Positions 16,182 through 22,836 of a stretch of 34,235 nt of DNA are shown here, piece by piece. The DNA is from AcAMD-5 sp044343935 (GTDB lineage: Bacteria > Actinomycetota > Actinomycetes > S36-B12 > UBA5976), in NCBI GenBank assembly GCA_044343935.1, contig JBIJDU010000016.1, positions 1 through 34,235 of the forward strand. The letters are read 5' to 3'. The notes below the pieces were generated by a model. It was given only the letters and a program-made list of their open reading frames with translations, was not told the DNA's origin and did not search any database. The first letter of the stretch is position 1, and the number at the start of each line of letters is the position of its first letter. Position numbers and translations under genes: made by a program.

Positions 16182-16187
16182 TACGCT
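16182..16187 (+). promoter_or_regulatory. Predicted -10 box of rimO (leaderless)
   Basis: TACGCT is followed by six bases and the GTG start of rimO at 16194. The same hexamer with the same spacing precedes the YczE-type gene on the other strand, and the hexamer also occurs before clgR. No Shine-Dalgarno precedes the GTG. Confidence 0.45.
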
Positions 16188-16193
16188 TAGCTG

Positions 16194-17579
16194 GTGAGCA
16201 ACCAGCAAATAAAAGTTCAGTTAACTTCCTTGGGCTGCGCCCGTAACGATGTCGATAGTGAAGAACTTGCCGGCCGGCTTGATGCAGCTGGGTTTGAATT
16301 AGTTGAAGACAGCGCGGATTTAATTTTGATAAATACCTGCGGTTTTATTGAACAAGCAAAAAAAGATTCAATCGATACTATCATTGCGGCAGCAGATACC
16401 GGCGTGCCAGTTGTGGCAGTTGGTTGTTTAGCTGAGCGGTATGGCACAGAGTTAGCAGCTGAACTGCCAGAAGCGGCAGCAGTTCTGGGCTTTGATGACT
16501 ATCCAGATATTGCTACGAAATTACAAGCAGTGCTTAATGGCGAAAAAGTAATGGCACCCACTCCGCAAGACCGACGTGCGCTGCTACCAATTACACCAGT
16601 TGATCGAGCGGCATTTAGTCATGATCAACCAGGCCACCAGATTTCAGCTGGTTTAGGCGGACCCAAAGTGTTGCGCAAGCGAATTTCTACTCGACCATAT
16701 GCACCGCTCAAAATTGCTTCTGGTTGCGACCGACGCTGCACCTTCTGTGCGATTCCAAGATTTCGTGGCTCTTTTGTTTCGCGCTCCGGCGCCGAGATTC
16801 TCACTGAAGCTAGGTGGCTAGCCGAGCAGGGCGTTCAGGAATTGGTCTTGGTGAGTGAAAACTCAACTTCGTATGGTAAAGATCTAGGGGATTATCGGGC
16901 GCTAGAAAAATTGATTAAGGATCTAGGCAAAGTAGATGGAATTCAATGGGTGCGGGTAACTTACCTGCAACCCGCAGAGCTGCGCCCAACGCTGGTTAGC
17001 GCAATTGCTCAAACCGATGGGGTTGTTCCATACTTTGATTTATCTTTTCAGCATGCCTCAAATCCGCTGTTGCGACAAATGAAACGCTTTGGCGGTACTG
17101 ATGACTTTCTGTCATTAATTGAGCAGATTAGAGAATTAGCACCAACTGCAGGAATAAGAAGTAATTTTATTGTGGGATTCCCAGGTGAAAGTGAAGATGA
17201 CTTTGCTGAGTTAGAAGTATTTTTAACCCAGGCAAAATTAGATGCAATTGGCGTGTTTGGTTACTCAGTTGAAGACGGCACGGAAGCGGCTGACTTTGAA
17301 AATCAACATTCTGATACTGAAATTAATTCTCGACTTAATTACTTGAGTTCAGTCGCCGATGAATTAGTTAATCAACGAGCGCTATCTCGAATAGGCGAGC
17401 GAACTGAGGTACTGGTTGATAGCCTGGGCGAGCAGGTTGAGGCACGTGCCAGCCACCAAGCGCCAGAGACCGATGGTGGAGTGATGTTTGCCGATCCAGT
17501 TTCGGTTTCGGTGGGTAAAATCTATGAAGTTGAGATTGTTGATGCTGTTGGCGCTGATTTAGTTGCTAAGTTAGCCTAA
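16194..17579 (+). CDS. rimO: Ribosomal protein S12 methylthiotransferase RimO
   Basis: RimO is a radical-SAM enzyme with two iron-sulfur clusters that adds a methylthio group to an aspartate of ribosomal protein S12. The N-terminal UPF0004 domain holds C15, C49 and C78, the radical-SAM motif is C178-x3-C182-x2-C185 (SGCDRRCTFC), and a TRAM domain ends the 461-residue protein. The TSLGCARND start is the RimO pattern, unlike the TYGCQMN of MiaB at 24521, so the two paralogues can be told apart. GTG start; the stop TAA shares a base with the pgsA ATG. Confidence 0.95.
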   Translation: MSNQQIKVQLTSLGCARNDVDSEELAGRLDAAGFELVEDSADLILINTCGFIEQAKKDSIDTIIAAADTGVPVVAVGCLAERYGTELAAELPEAAAVLGFDDYPDIATKLQAVLNGEKVMAPTPQDRRALLPITPVDRAAFSHDQPGHQISAGLGGPKVLRKRISTRPYAPLKIASGCDRRCTFCAIPRFRGSFVSRSGAEILTEARWLAEQGVQELVLVSENSTSYGKDLGDYRALEKLIKDLGKVDGIQWVRVTYLQPAELRPTLVSAIAQTDGVVPYFDLSFQHASNPLLRQMKRFGGTDDFLSLIEQIRELAPTAGIRSNFIVGFPGESEDDFAELEVFLTQAKLDAIGVFGYSVEDGTEAADFENQHSDTEINSRLNYLSSVADELVNQRALSRIGERTEVLVDSLGEQVEARASHQAPETDGGVMFADPVSVSVGKIYEVEIVDAVGADLVAKLA

Positions 17580-18109
17580 TGAGGCAACTGCCCAACATCC
17601 TCACCGCAACTCGGTTGTTGCTGGTGCCGGTGATTGTTTATTTCTATCTGGCAAATTCGGGTACGTCTTGGCTGGTATTCACGTTGTTTTTTATCGCTGG
17701 CTTATCTGATTATGTTGATGGTGAAGTTGCTCGGCGCACGAGCACTATTACTGAGTTTGGCAAGCTGTGGGATCCGATCGCAGATAAGTTAGTAATAGGT
17801 GCTGCGCTAATATTACTGACAATAGATTCAGTAATTCCGGCATTAATCACGGTTTTGATTCTGCTGCGCGAGATTAGCGTCACGGTGGCGCGATTAGTTT
17901 CGCTACAGCACGGAGTGCTCGCGGCTGATCGCGGCGGTAAGCTAAAAACAATGCTGCAAGGGTTTGCGCTGTTGTTTTTATTGAGCCCAACGGACTTATC
18001 GGTGATTGCGTTACCAATGCTTTATTTGGCTACCGTTATCACTTTAATCACAGGTATTAGATATTTTGGGCAACTGCACGAACTTCGGAGCGGCAATGCA
18101 GCCCGCTGA
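17579..18109 (+). CDS. pgsA: CDP-diacylglycerol--glycerol-3-phosphate phosphatidyltransferase family
   Basis: A 176-residue CDP-alcohol phosphatidyltransferase that makes phosphatidylglycerol phosphate, the precursor of phosphatidylglycerol and cardiolipin. The family motif D-x2-DG-x2-AR-x8-G-x3-D-x3-D is complete, with aspartates at 44, 47, 65 and 69 (SDYVDGEVAR ... WDPIADK). The rest is four to six membrane helices. The N-terminus LPNILTATRLLLVPVI matches PgsA. The ATG overlaps the rimO stop by one base, and the 3' end overlaps cinA by 14 bases. Actinobacteria have several CDP-alcohol transferases; the place between rimO and cinA supports PgsA. Confidence 0.9.
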   Translation: MRQLPNILTATRLLLVPVIVYFYLANSGTSWLVFTLFFIAGLSDYVDGEVARRTSTITEFGKLWDPIADKLVIGAALILLTIDSVIPALITVLILLREISVTVARLVSLQHGVLAADRGGKLKTMLQGFALLFLLSPTDLSVIALPMLYLATVITLITGIRYFGQLHELRSGNAAR

Positions 18110-18593
18110 ATTAATTGCGCAGCTAGCTGCGCAGGGAAACCGAGTTGCAGTAGCAGAATCATTAACAGGTGGATTATTGCTTAGTGAGTTGATTTCGATC
18201 GCTGGTGCCTCCAATGTGGTGCAAGGCGGCATAGTTTGTTACAGCACTGAGAGCAAAATTGAGGTGTTGGGTGTAGCGGCGGACACAATTGCGCAATACG
18301 GGGTTATCAGCGAAGCCACTGCTATTGCTATGGCGCAGCAGGCCGCGAAGAAATTTAAGGCTGAGATCGGGATTGCCACAACCGGTGTGGCTGGACCTAA
18401 GCGGCAAGAAGATAAACCGACGGGAACAGTTTTCATTGCAGTTGCTGGTGCTGCTGGCGCTGTGGCCATTGCGCTTGCCTTAACTGGCGATCGGTCACAA
18501 ATTAGAGCGCAGAGCGTGATGGCTGCGCTGGAATTACTAGGGAAATACTCAGGCGACTTGCCGAGCGGTCAAGATGTCGTAGGTGAGATTTAG
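18096..18593 (+). CDS. cinA: CinA C-terminal-domain protein, NMN amidohydrolase family
   Basis: The 165-residue product is the stand-alone CinA C-terminal domain (PncC type), which hydrolyses nicotinamide mononucleotide to nicotinate mononucleotide for NAD recycling. Family segments seen: VAVAESLTGGLL near residue 21, GGIVCYSTESKIEVLGV, GIATTGVAGP and KPTGTVFIAV. It lacks the N-terminal molybdopterin-binding-like domain of full CinA. ATG 18096 is chosen over an upstream TTG because GGAG lies five bases before it. It overlaps pgsA by 14 bases. The competence role in the name does not follow from the sequence. Confidence 0.9.
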   Translation: MQPAELIAQLAAQGNRVAVAESLTGGLLLSELISIAGASNVVQGGIVCYSTESKIEVLGVAADTIAQYGVISEATAIAMAQQAAKKFKAEIGIATTGVAGPKRQEDKPTGTVFIAVAGAAGAVAIALALTGDRSQIRAQSVMAALELLGKYSGDLPSGQDVVGEI

Positions 18594-18596
18594 GTT

Positions 18597-18602
18597 TACG
18601 CT
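18597..18602 (+). promoter_or_regulatory. Possible -10 box of clgR
   Basis: TACGCT lies 26 bases before the clgR ATG, which leaves a short leader with the strong Shine-Dalgarno AGGAGGT. The hexamer is identical to that before rimO. No clear -35 was found. Confidence 0.35.
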
Positions 18603-18628
18603 TCAACCCTCTTCCCCAGGAGGTAACT

Positions 18629-18913
18629 ATGTTGCTACGTAATGTGATCGGCGAAGAAATTCGTCGCCATCGACTCAATCAGGGTCGCACTCTGCGTGAT
18701 GTGGCAAAGTCGGCAGCAGTATCTCTTGGTTATTTATCTGAAATTGAACGTGGCGTAAAAGAACCCTCAAGTGAGATGCTGGCAGCAATCTGCGCTGCGC
18801 TAGAGATTACGGTTGGAAACTTGGTGATGGCAGCTGGTGCCCAACTACAGGCCACTGAGCGCTCGGCTGAGGTAATCACGCTCCGACCAAGCATTGCCAG
18901 CAAAGCTGCTTGA
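18629..18913 (+). CDS. clgR: ClgR-type helix-turn-helix transcriptional regulator
   Basis: A 94-residue XRE-type regulator matching ClgR, the activator of clp protease and stress genes in Streptomyces, Corynebacterium and Mycobacterium. The helix-turn-helix covers residues 6-66 (LNQGRTLRDVAKSAAVSLGY and LSEIERGVKEPSSE). The gene has the strongest Shine-Dalgarno in this part of the window, AGGAGGT. The protein ends in Ala-Ala; C-terminal alanines make Streptomyces ClgR a ClpP substrate. The stop overlaps the TTG start of the DUF3046 gene (TTGA). Its place before DUF3046 and recA is the conserved actinobacterial arrangement. Target genes cannot be told from this window. Confidence 0.88.
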   Translation: MLLRNVIGEEIRRHRLNQGRTLRDVAKSAAVSLGYLSEIERGVKEPSSEMLAAICAALEITVGNLVMAAGAQLQATERSAEVITLRPSIASKAA

Positions 18914-19092
18914 GATTCTCTGCTTTCTGGGAGCTGCTGGAGCAGCAACTGGGTGAGGTTTATGCCAAGTCCTATGCGCAAGATCAGGTCATCTCTGAGT
19001 TGGGTTGCACTATTGATCAGGCGTTCTTAACTGAAATAGCCCCAATTAAGGTTTGGCGGGCGGTGTGTGCTCAAGAAGGCTGGCCCGAATAA
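18910..19092 (+). CDS. DUF3046 family protein
   Basis: A 60-residue protein of the actinobacterial family DUF3046, function unknown. The family pattern is plain: MRFSAFWELLEQQLGEVYA at the N-terminus, SYAQDQVISELGCTIDQAF in the middle and VWRAVCAQEGWPE at the end. The TTG start overlaps the clgR stop by four bases, so its synthesis is probably coupled to ClgR. It lies upstream of recA in most actinobacteria. Small size and rare start codon make it easy to miss in annotation. No function is proposed. Confidence 0.9.
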   Translation: MRFSAFWELLEQQLGEVYAKSYAQDQVISELGCTIDQAFLTEIAPIKVWRAVCAQEGWPE

Positions 19093-19119
19093 CCGACACG
19101 CCGACCCCCAAAGATGAAT

Positions 19120-19135
19120 TCGAACACTTGTTCGA
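19120..19135 (+). promoter_or_regulatory. SOS box (LexA operator) upstream of recA
   Basis: TCGAACACTTGTTCGA contains CGAAC-N4-GTTCG, a full match to the actinobacterial/Gram-positive LexA operator. It lies 104 bases before recA, in the only substantial gap of this cluster. A -10-like TAGTTT (19137-19142) begins one base after the operator, so a bound LexA would overlap the promoter. The 147-bp gap (19093-19239) otherwise holds a weak 5-bp inverted repeat GTTCC/GGAAC near the Shine-Dalgarno. Confidence 0.9.
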
Positions 19136-19239
19136 GTAGTTTCCACCCATGCAAATAGTGCCCAAGCGCTAACTTGCAGCGGCCGATGTCAGTAGCGAAA
19201 GTTAAGTTCCGCAACTGAGATCAAGGAACAAGGAGAGCC

Positions 19240-20271
19240 ATGGCAAGCAATGACCGTGACAAAGCGTTAGAGACCGCATTAGCCCAGATCGAGAAGCAGT
19301 TTGGTAAGGGTTCAGTGATGCGGTTGGGCGATGAGAACCGACCACCAGTGCAGGTAATTCCAACTGGTTCGGTTGCGGTGGATGTGGCACTTGGGGTGGG
19401 CGGCCTACCGCGCGGCCGCGTAATTGAAATTTACGGACCAGAATCATCTGGTAAAACCACCTTGGCGCTACATGCAATTGCAAATGCCCAAAAGCTAGGT
19501 GGCATTGCTGCTTTCATTGATGCTGAGCATGCGCTGGATCCAGAGTATGCGCAGAAGTTAGGCGTTGATATTGATGCCCTACTAGTTTCGCAGCCAGATA
19601 CCGGTGAGCAAGCACTAGAAATTGCTGACATGTTAGTTCGCTCGGGTGCCATCTCATTAATTGTGGTTGATTCAGTTGCTGCATTAGTGCCACGGGCTGA
19701 AATTGAAGGTGAGATGGGTGATTCACATGTTGGATTGCAAGCAAGATTAATGTCACAGGCACTTCGAAAACTAACTGGTGCGTTAAGTAATTCTGGTACC
19801 ACCATGATCTTTATTAATCAGTTACGCGAGAAAATTGGTGTGATGTTTGGCTCGCCAGAAACTACAACTGGTGGCAAGGCACTTAAATTTTATGCCTCAG
19901 TTCGGATTGATATTCGTCGAATTGAAGCGCTGAAAGACGGCACCGATATTGTAGGCAATCGCACCAGAGTCAAAATTGTTAAGAATAAAGTTGCGCCACC
20001 ATTTAAGCAGGCCGAGTTTGACATACTTTACGGTCACGGCATCTCCCGCGAAGGTAGTTTGATTGATATGGGTGTTGACCAAGCAATAATTAAGAAAGCT
20101 GGCGCTTGGTACACCTACGAGGGTGATCAATTGGGACAGGGCAAGGAAAATGCTCGTCAATTCCTGATTGATAATCCAGAGTTAGCAACTGAGATTGAAA
20201 CTAAGATCCTAACTTCCCTTGGCGTAGGTGAAGCCGGAAAACCAAATCTAGAGGTTGTTGCTGATCTGTAA
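19240..20271 (+). CDS. recA: Recombinase RecA
   Basis: RecA forms filaments on single-stranded DNA, drives strand exchange and triggers LexA cleavage. The 343-residue protein is complete: Walker A GPESSGKT at 66-73, Walker B LIVVDSVAALV, loop L1 near EMGDSHVGLQARLMSQALRK, and L2 with FINQLREKIGVMFGSPETT. No intein is present. AAGGAG precedes ATG 19240 with a normal spacer. An SOS box upstream indicates LexA control. The stop shares a base with the recX ATG (TAATG). Confidence 0.99.
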   Translation: MASNDRDKALETALAQIEKQFGKGSVMRLGDENRPPVQVIPTGSVAVDVALGVGGLPRGRVIEIYGPESSGKTTLALHAIANAQKLGGIAAFIDAEHALDPEYAQKLGVDIDALLVSQPDTGEQALEIADMLVRSGAISLIVVDSVAALVPRAEIEGEMGDSHVGLQARLMSQALRKLTGALSNSGTTMIFINQLREKIGVMFGSPETTTGGKALKFYASVRIDIRRIEALKDGTDIVGNRTRVKIVKNKVAPPFKQAEFDILYGHGISREGSLIDMGVDQAIIKKAGAWYTYEGDQLGQGKENARQFLIDNPELATEIETKILTSLGVGEAGKPNLEVVADL

Positions 20272-20804
20272 TGACCGAAGCCGTGCTTAACCAATTGCCC
20301 GAGGCTGATCCTGCTGCGATCGCTCGGGCAATTGTGTTACGCAAGCTTGCTGCAAGCGCAAAAACAAGAGCAGAATTAGCAAAAACTCTGAATGAGCGAA
20401 ACGTGTCAACTGAGATTGCCAATGAAGTGTTGGATCGGTTTACTGAAGTGGGACTTATTGATGATGAATTGTATGCTGCCACCTTTGCCCGCAGCAGACA
20501 TGAATATAAAGGACTTTCAGCGAGGGCAATTAGTTATCAATTAGCGCATAAAGGAGTGGCGAAAACTGATATTGAAACTGCGGTTGCCGATATCTCAGGG
20601 GAAGTTGAGTTAGCCACTGCAATTAAATTCGCTGAAAAGAAATTGCGATCGCTAAGGAACGTTGAGCAGGCAAAAAAGCTAGATCGGATTGTGAGTTGTT
20701 TAGCTCGTAAGGGATACAGCTCAACTATTTGCTACCGCGCTGCAAAGTCAGTGTTACAAGCTGACGGTGAACTTACTAACCTTGATGAAATCCAATCAGA
20801 TTAA
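20271..20804 (+). CDS. recX: RecA regulator RecX
   Basis: RecX binds in the groove of RecA filaments and limits their activity. The 177-residue protein shows the helical-repeat pattern of the family: IVLRKLAASAKTRAELAKTL, GLIDDELYAATFARSR, LSARAISYQLAHKGV and LARKGYSSTICYRAAKSVL. It overlaps recA by one base, so the two are probably made in a fixed ratio. The 3' end overlaps the convergent membrane-protein gene by four bases, leaving no space for a terminator. Confidence 0.94.
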   Translation: MTEAVLNQLPEADPAAIARAIVLRKLAASAKTRAELAKTLNERNVSTEIANEVLDRFTEVGLIDDELYAATFARSRHEYKGLSARAISYQLAHKGVAKTDIETAVADISGEVELATAIKFAEKKLRSLRNVEQAKKLDRIVSCLARKGYSSTICYRAAKSVLQADGELTNLDEIQSD

Positions 20805-21466
20805 GATTTAGCGACGGGCATTATTGCTAAATTAACAGCAATCGCCCAACCGATTAACACGGCAAATAACGCAGTTCCTAATCCGACCGTGCCACCAAGT
20901 AGCCAGCCTGAGGTAAGCACGGTTAACTCAATACCCAGCCGAACTCGACTTATGGGCCATCCAAATTTGTAGTGCAGCCCAGTCATCCAGCCATCACGCG
21001 GACCAGGACCCAACCGAGCCGTTAAATAAATTGCCGACCCCAAGCCAACTAGGGCAATGCCAAGCAAGCTGAGCATTAATTGCACCCAAAATTCAGTTGG
21101 TGTTGGCCAAAATGCTCGCATCGCATCTATTGCCATTGCAATTACGATGGCATTCATAATTGTGCCAATTCCAGGTTGCTGTCGCAGTGGTAGCCAAAGT
21201 AATAAAACGCTAATCGAAACAATGAAAGTTGCCACCCCAACCCCAACTGCTAAATTGTTAGCAATTCCTTCGGCGAGCACCGTCCATGGCGATACCCCAA
21301 TGCCGGCATTAACTAAAGCTGCTTCACCAGAACCAAAGATCCAAAGACCAACAGTTAGCATCAAAAAAGACTTAGGTTCAAATTTCCATTGACCGCCACG
21401 ATTACTCCATGGTGTGGTTGGAATGGTTTTTGCTGGATTTAGCAACAGATTTAACCAATTAGGCAT
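20801..21466 (-). CDS. YczE/YitT-type integral membrane protein
   Basis: The 221-residue product has about five membrane helices and the family segments GEAALVNAGIGVSPWTVL and LTARLGPGPRDGWMTGLHYKFG, typical of YczE-like proteins of unknown transport role. The frame is open upstream to 21550, but ATG 21466 is chosen: TACGCT lies six bases before it, and the longer form would run through the start of the divergent DUF5522 gene. Its 3' end overlaps recX by four bases. Function is not known; the family is sometimes linked to small-molecule export without proof. Confidence 0.8.
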   Translation of the reverse strand: MPNWLNLLLNPAKTIPTTPWSNRGGQWKFEPKSFLMLTVGLWIFGSGEAALVNAGIGVSPWTVLAEGIANNLAVGVGVATFIVSISVLLLWLPLRQQPGIGTIMNAIVIAMAIDAMRAFWPTPTEFWVQLMLSLLGIALVGLGSAIYLTARLGPGPRDGWMTGLHYKFGWPISRVRLGIELTVLTSGWLLGGTVGLGTALFAVLIGWAIAVNLAIMPVAKS

Positions 21467-21472
21467 TGCGCG

Positions 21473-21478
21473 AGCGTA
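21473..21478 (-). promoter_or_regulatory. Predicted -10 box of the YczE-type gene (leaderless)
   Basis: On the reverse strand TACGCT is followed by six bases and ATG 21466. There is no Shine-Dalgarno. The 41-bp gap to the divergent DUF5522 start at 21508 must hold both promoters. Confidence 0.42.
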
Positions 21479-21507
21479 GTCCAAGATTTTGCAGCAGAAT
21501 GCGCCCC

Positions 21508-21741
21508 ATGCCCAATCGAAACCTGGCCAATCGACCACTTGCTGAACCATCGCCTAAGCGACTAGCACTTGATGCGCCGCAACGCGAACAGCGGTTAGCA
21601 GCACATGAAGCTGCGATGGCAGCAGATCAAGAAGGTTACACCGATCCAGTAAATGGCATGTTCGTTATGACTGCTAAAGCGCTCGCCGCAAAGGGCTTTT
21701 GCTGTGACAGCGGTTGCCGTCATTGTCCTTATGAAGATTGA
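21508..21741 (+). CDS. DUF5522 family cysteine-rich small protein
   Basis: A 77-residue protein whose C-terminus matches DUF5522: YTDPVNGMFVMTAKALAAKG, then a cysteine cluster C65-C66-x3-C70-x2-C73 ending CRHCPYED. The four cysteines suggest a zinc or iron-sulfur site. ATG 21508 is preferred because it is clear of the divergent gene; ATG 21499 would add three residues. No Shine-Dalgarno is visible. The N-terminal half is Arg/Ala/Glu-rich and probably helical. The end overlaps the convergent DUF3817 gene by 13 bases. Function unknown. Confidence 0.8.
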   Translation: MPNRNLANRPLAEPSPKRLALDAPQREQRLAAHEAAMAADQEGYTDPVNGMFVMTAKALAAKGFCCDSGCRHCPYED

Positions 21742-22025
21742 TCAGTTTCAATATTTTTGACCACCCAGCGCTCGGCATAAAACGAGAGCAGCGGAATAGT
21801 GCCGGCAAGACACATGCCAATGATGCGCGCAACGCTCCAGTTAACTCGGCGGGCTAAGTCAACAGTGACTATTAAATAGACCATGTAAACCAAACCATGC
21901 AGTTGCGCAAACCAAGGAATTTCTGGACCAAGGGTGTATTTGATTGTGATTTCAATGGTAAATGCCAGCAGTACTATGCCAGCGATAATTGCCATGACTC
22001 GATATCTAGTTATTGCTGATTTCAC
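21729..22025 (-). CDS. DUF3817 family integral membrane protein
   Basis: A 98-residue membrane protein of the DUF3817 family: YRVMAIIAGIVLLAFTIEI, FAQLHGLVYMVYLIVTVDLARR and GTIPLLSFYAERWV are the family blocks, forming three helices. GTG 22025 is chosen because GAAGG ends six bases before it; GTG 22031 would put the Shine-Dalgarno against the start codon. It overlaps the end of the upstream small membrane gene by 20 bases, so the two are probably co-translated. Function unknown; the family is frequent in actinobacteria. Confidence 0.85.
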   Translation of the reverse strand: MKSAITRYRVMAIIAGIVLLAFTIEITIKYTLGPEIPWFAQLHGLVYMVYLIVTVDLARRVNWSVARIIGMCLAGTIPLLSFYAERWVVKNIETDQSS

Positions 22026-22281
22026 GCTCACCCTTCGAATTCTCTAAGTTGTAACCATCTGACAAAAACTTCCACCAAAACCAAACTACAAATAGCGCAA
22101 AAATCCACCATTGAAATGCGTAGAACATGTTTTGCCAATCAGTTACCTGGGTACCAGACTGCAAGTCAGTTCTAATCCGTCGTTCCCACTGCCACCTACC
22201 TAACAGAAGAAAACCATAGCCGGTTGCAATTACAACTAAGTGCCACAAAATCCATCGTGGTTTAGCGATATATTTAAGCAC
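22006..22281 (-). CDS. Small two-helix membrane protein
   Basis: A 91-residue protein with two membrane helices: PRWILWHLVVIATGYGFLLL followed by RWQWERR, then FQWWIFALFVVWFWW, and a charged cytoplasmic tail ending REISNN. The first helix and the W-x-W-x-RR segment resemble the N-terminal helix of SURF1-type proteins, but the SURF1 body is absent. It is unusually tryptophan-rich. The GTG start at 22281 follows TAGCGT by six bases, suggesting a leaderless mRNA. It overlaps the DUF3817 gene, and a joint role is likely. I do not recognise a named family. Confidence 0.78.
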   Translation of the reverse strand: MLKYIAKPRWILWHLVVIATGYGFLLLGRWQWERRIRTDLQSGTQVTDWQNMFYAFQWWIFALFVVWFWWKFLSDGYNLENSKGEREISNN

Positions 22282-22287
22282 CTGCTA

Positions 22288-22293
22288 ACGCTA
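22288..22293 (-). promoter_or_regulatory. Predicted -10 box of the small membrane gene (leaderless)
   Basis: On the reverse strand TAGCGT is followed by six bases and the GTG at 22281. It is separated by only two bases from the -35 of the divergent promoter at 22296, so the two transcription units may interfere. Confidence 0.42.
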
Positions 22294-22295
22294 AC

Positions 22296-22324
22296 TTAGG
22301 AAAGCAAGTTTCGCCCCTTATGAT
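22296..22324 (+). promoter_or_regulatory. Promoter of the GNAT-MFS operon
   Basis: TTAGGA (22296-22301), a 17-base spacer and TATGAT (22319-22324) form the best consensus-like promoter seen in the window. GAGGG (22338-22342) then lies eight bases before the TTG start of the acetyltransferase. Confidence 0.5.
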
Positions 22325-22350
22325 TAGGCGTGTTAGTGAGGGCCTAAATA

Positions 22351-22836
22351 TTGTTTACCATTGAACAACTTCGTCGGCCAAATTGGCAGCGATTGCGAGA
22401 GTTGCGAATCGCTGCGCTGAGCGAATCTGATTCCATTCACGGCGACCTTGATCTGGAAACATCTGCCCCTGCGCAATATTGGCACGAACTATTAACTAAC
22501 GGAACTTGGATTGCGCTTAAGTGGAATTCCGATGATGTCGGATTACTGGTCGTAGCTCCGCCACCCCCAGATAGATACGGCGATTGCTGGATCAAGAGTT
22601 GGTGGATTTCGCCGAATTTTCGAAACCGAGGTGGTGCAAGGTTAATGCTTGATTGGCTAACTGACTTCTGCTATCAACGCCATTGGCGCATCCAGGCACT
22701 AGGTGTCTTTGAGTCAAACCTTGACGCGATAGCTACCTATCAGCGACTAGGTTTTCGCCAGGTGGGGGAGCGAAAGCCAGCGAGTAGAGAAAATGAATTT
22801 TTTATCATCATGGCAAGGCATCTAAGCCATGGCTGA
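22351..22836 (+). CDS. GNAT family N-acetyltransferase
   Basis: A 161-residue acetyltransferase that would move an acetyl group from acetyl-CoA to an amine. The acetyl-CoA site is FRNRGGARLMLDW (about residue 90), a variant of the R-x-x-G-x-G/A motif. The C-terminal strand-helix ALGVFESNLDAIATYQRLGF is typical, including the asparagine and tyrosine of the family. The TTG start at 22351 is supported by GAGGG eight bases upstream and by the promoter before it. The substrate cannot be predicted. It overlaps the following MFS gene by eight bases, so the pair may act on the same compound. Confidence 0.85.
   Translation: MFTIEQLRRPNWQRLRELRIAALSESDSIHGDLDLETSAPAQYWHELLTNGTWIALKWNSDDVGLLVVAPPPPDRYGDCWIKSWWISPNFRNRGGARLMLDWLTDFCYQRHWRIQALGVFESNLDAIATYQRLGFRQVGERKPASRENEFFIIMARHLSHG

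Noticed and set aside
18629..20804. Search for ClgR binding sites (CGC-N5-GCG type) before clgR, recA and hflX
   Set aside because: No site with the expected spacing was found; CGC and GCG at 19168-19182 are nine bases apart instead of five.
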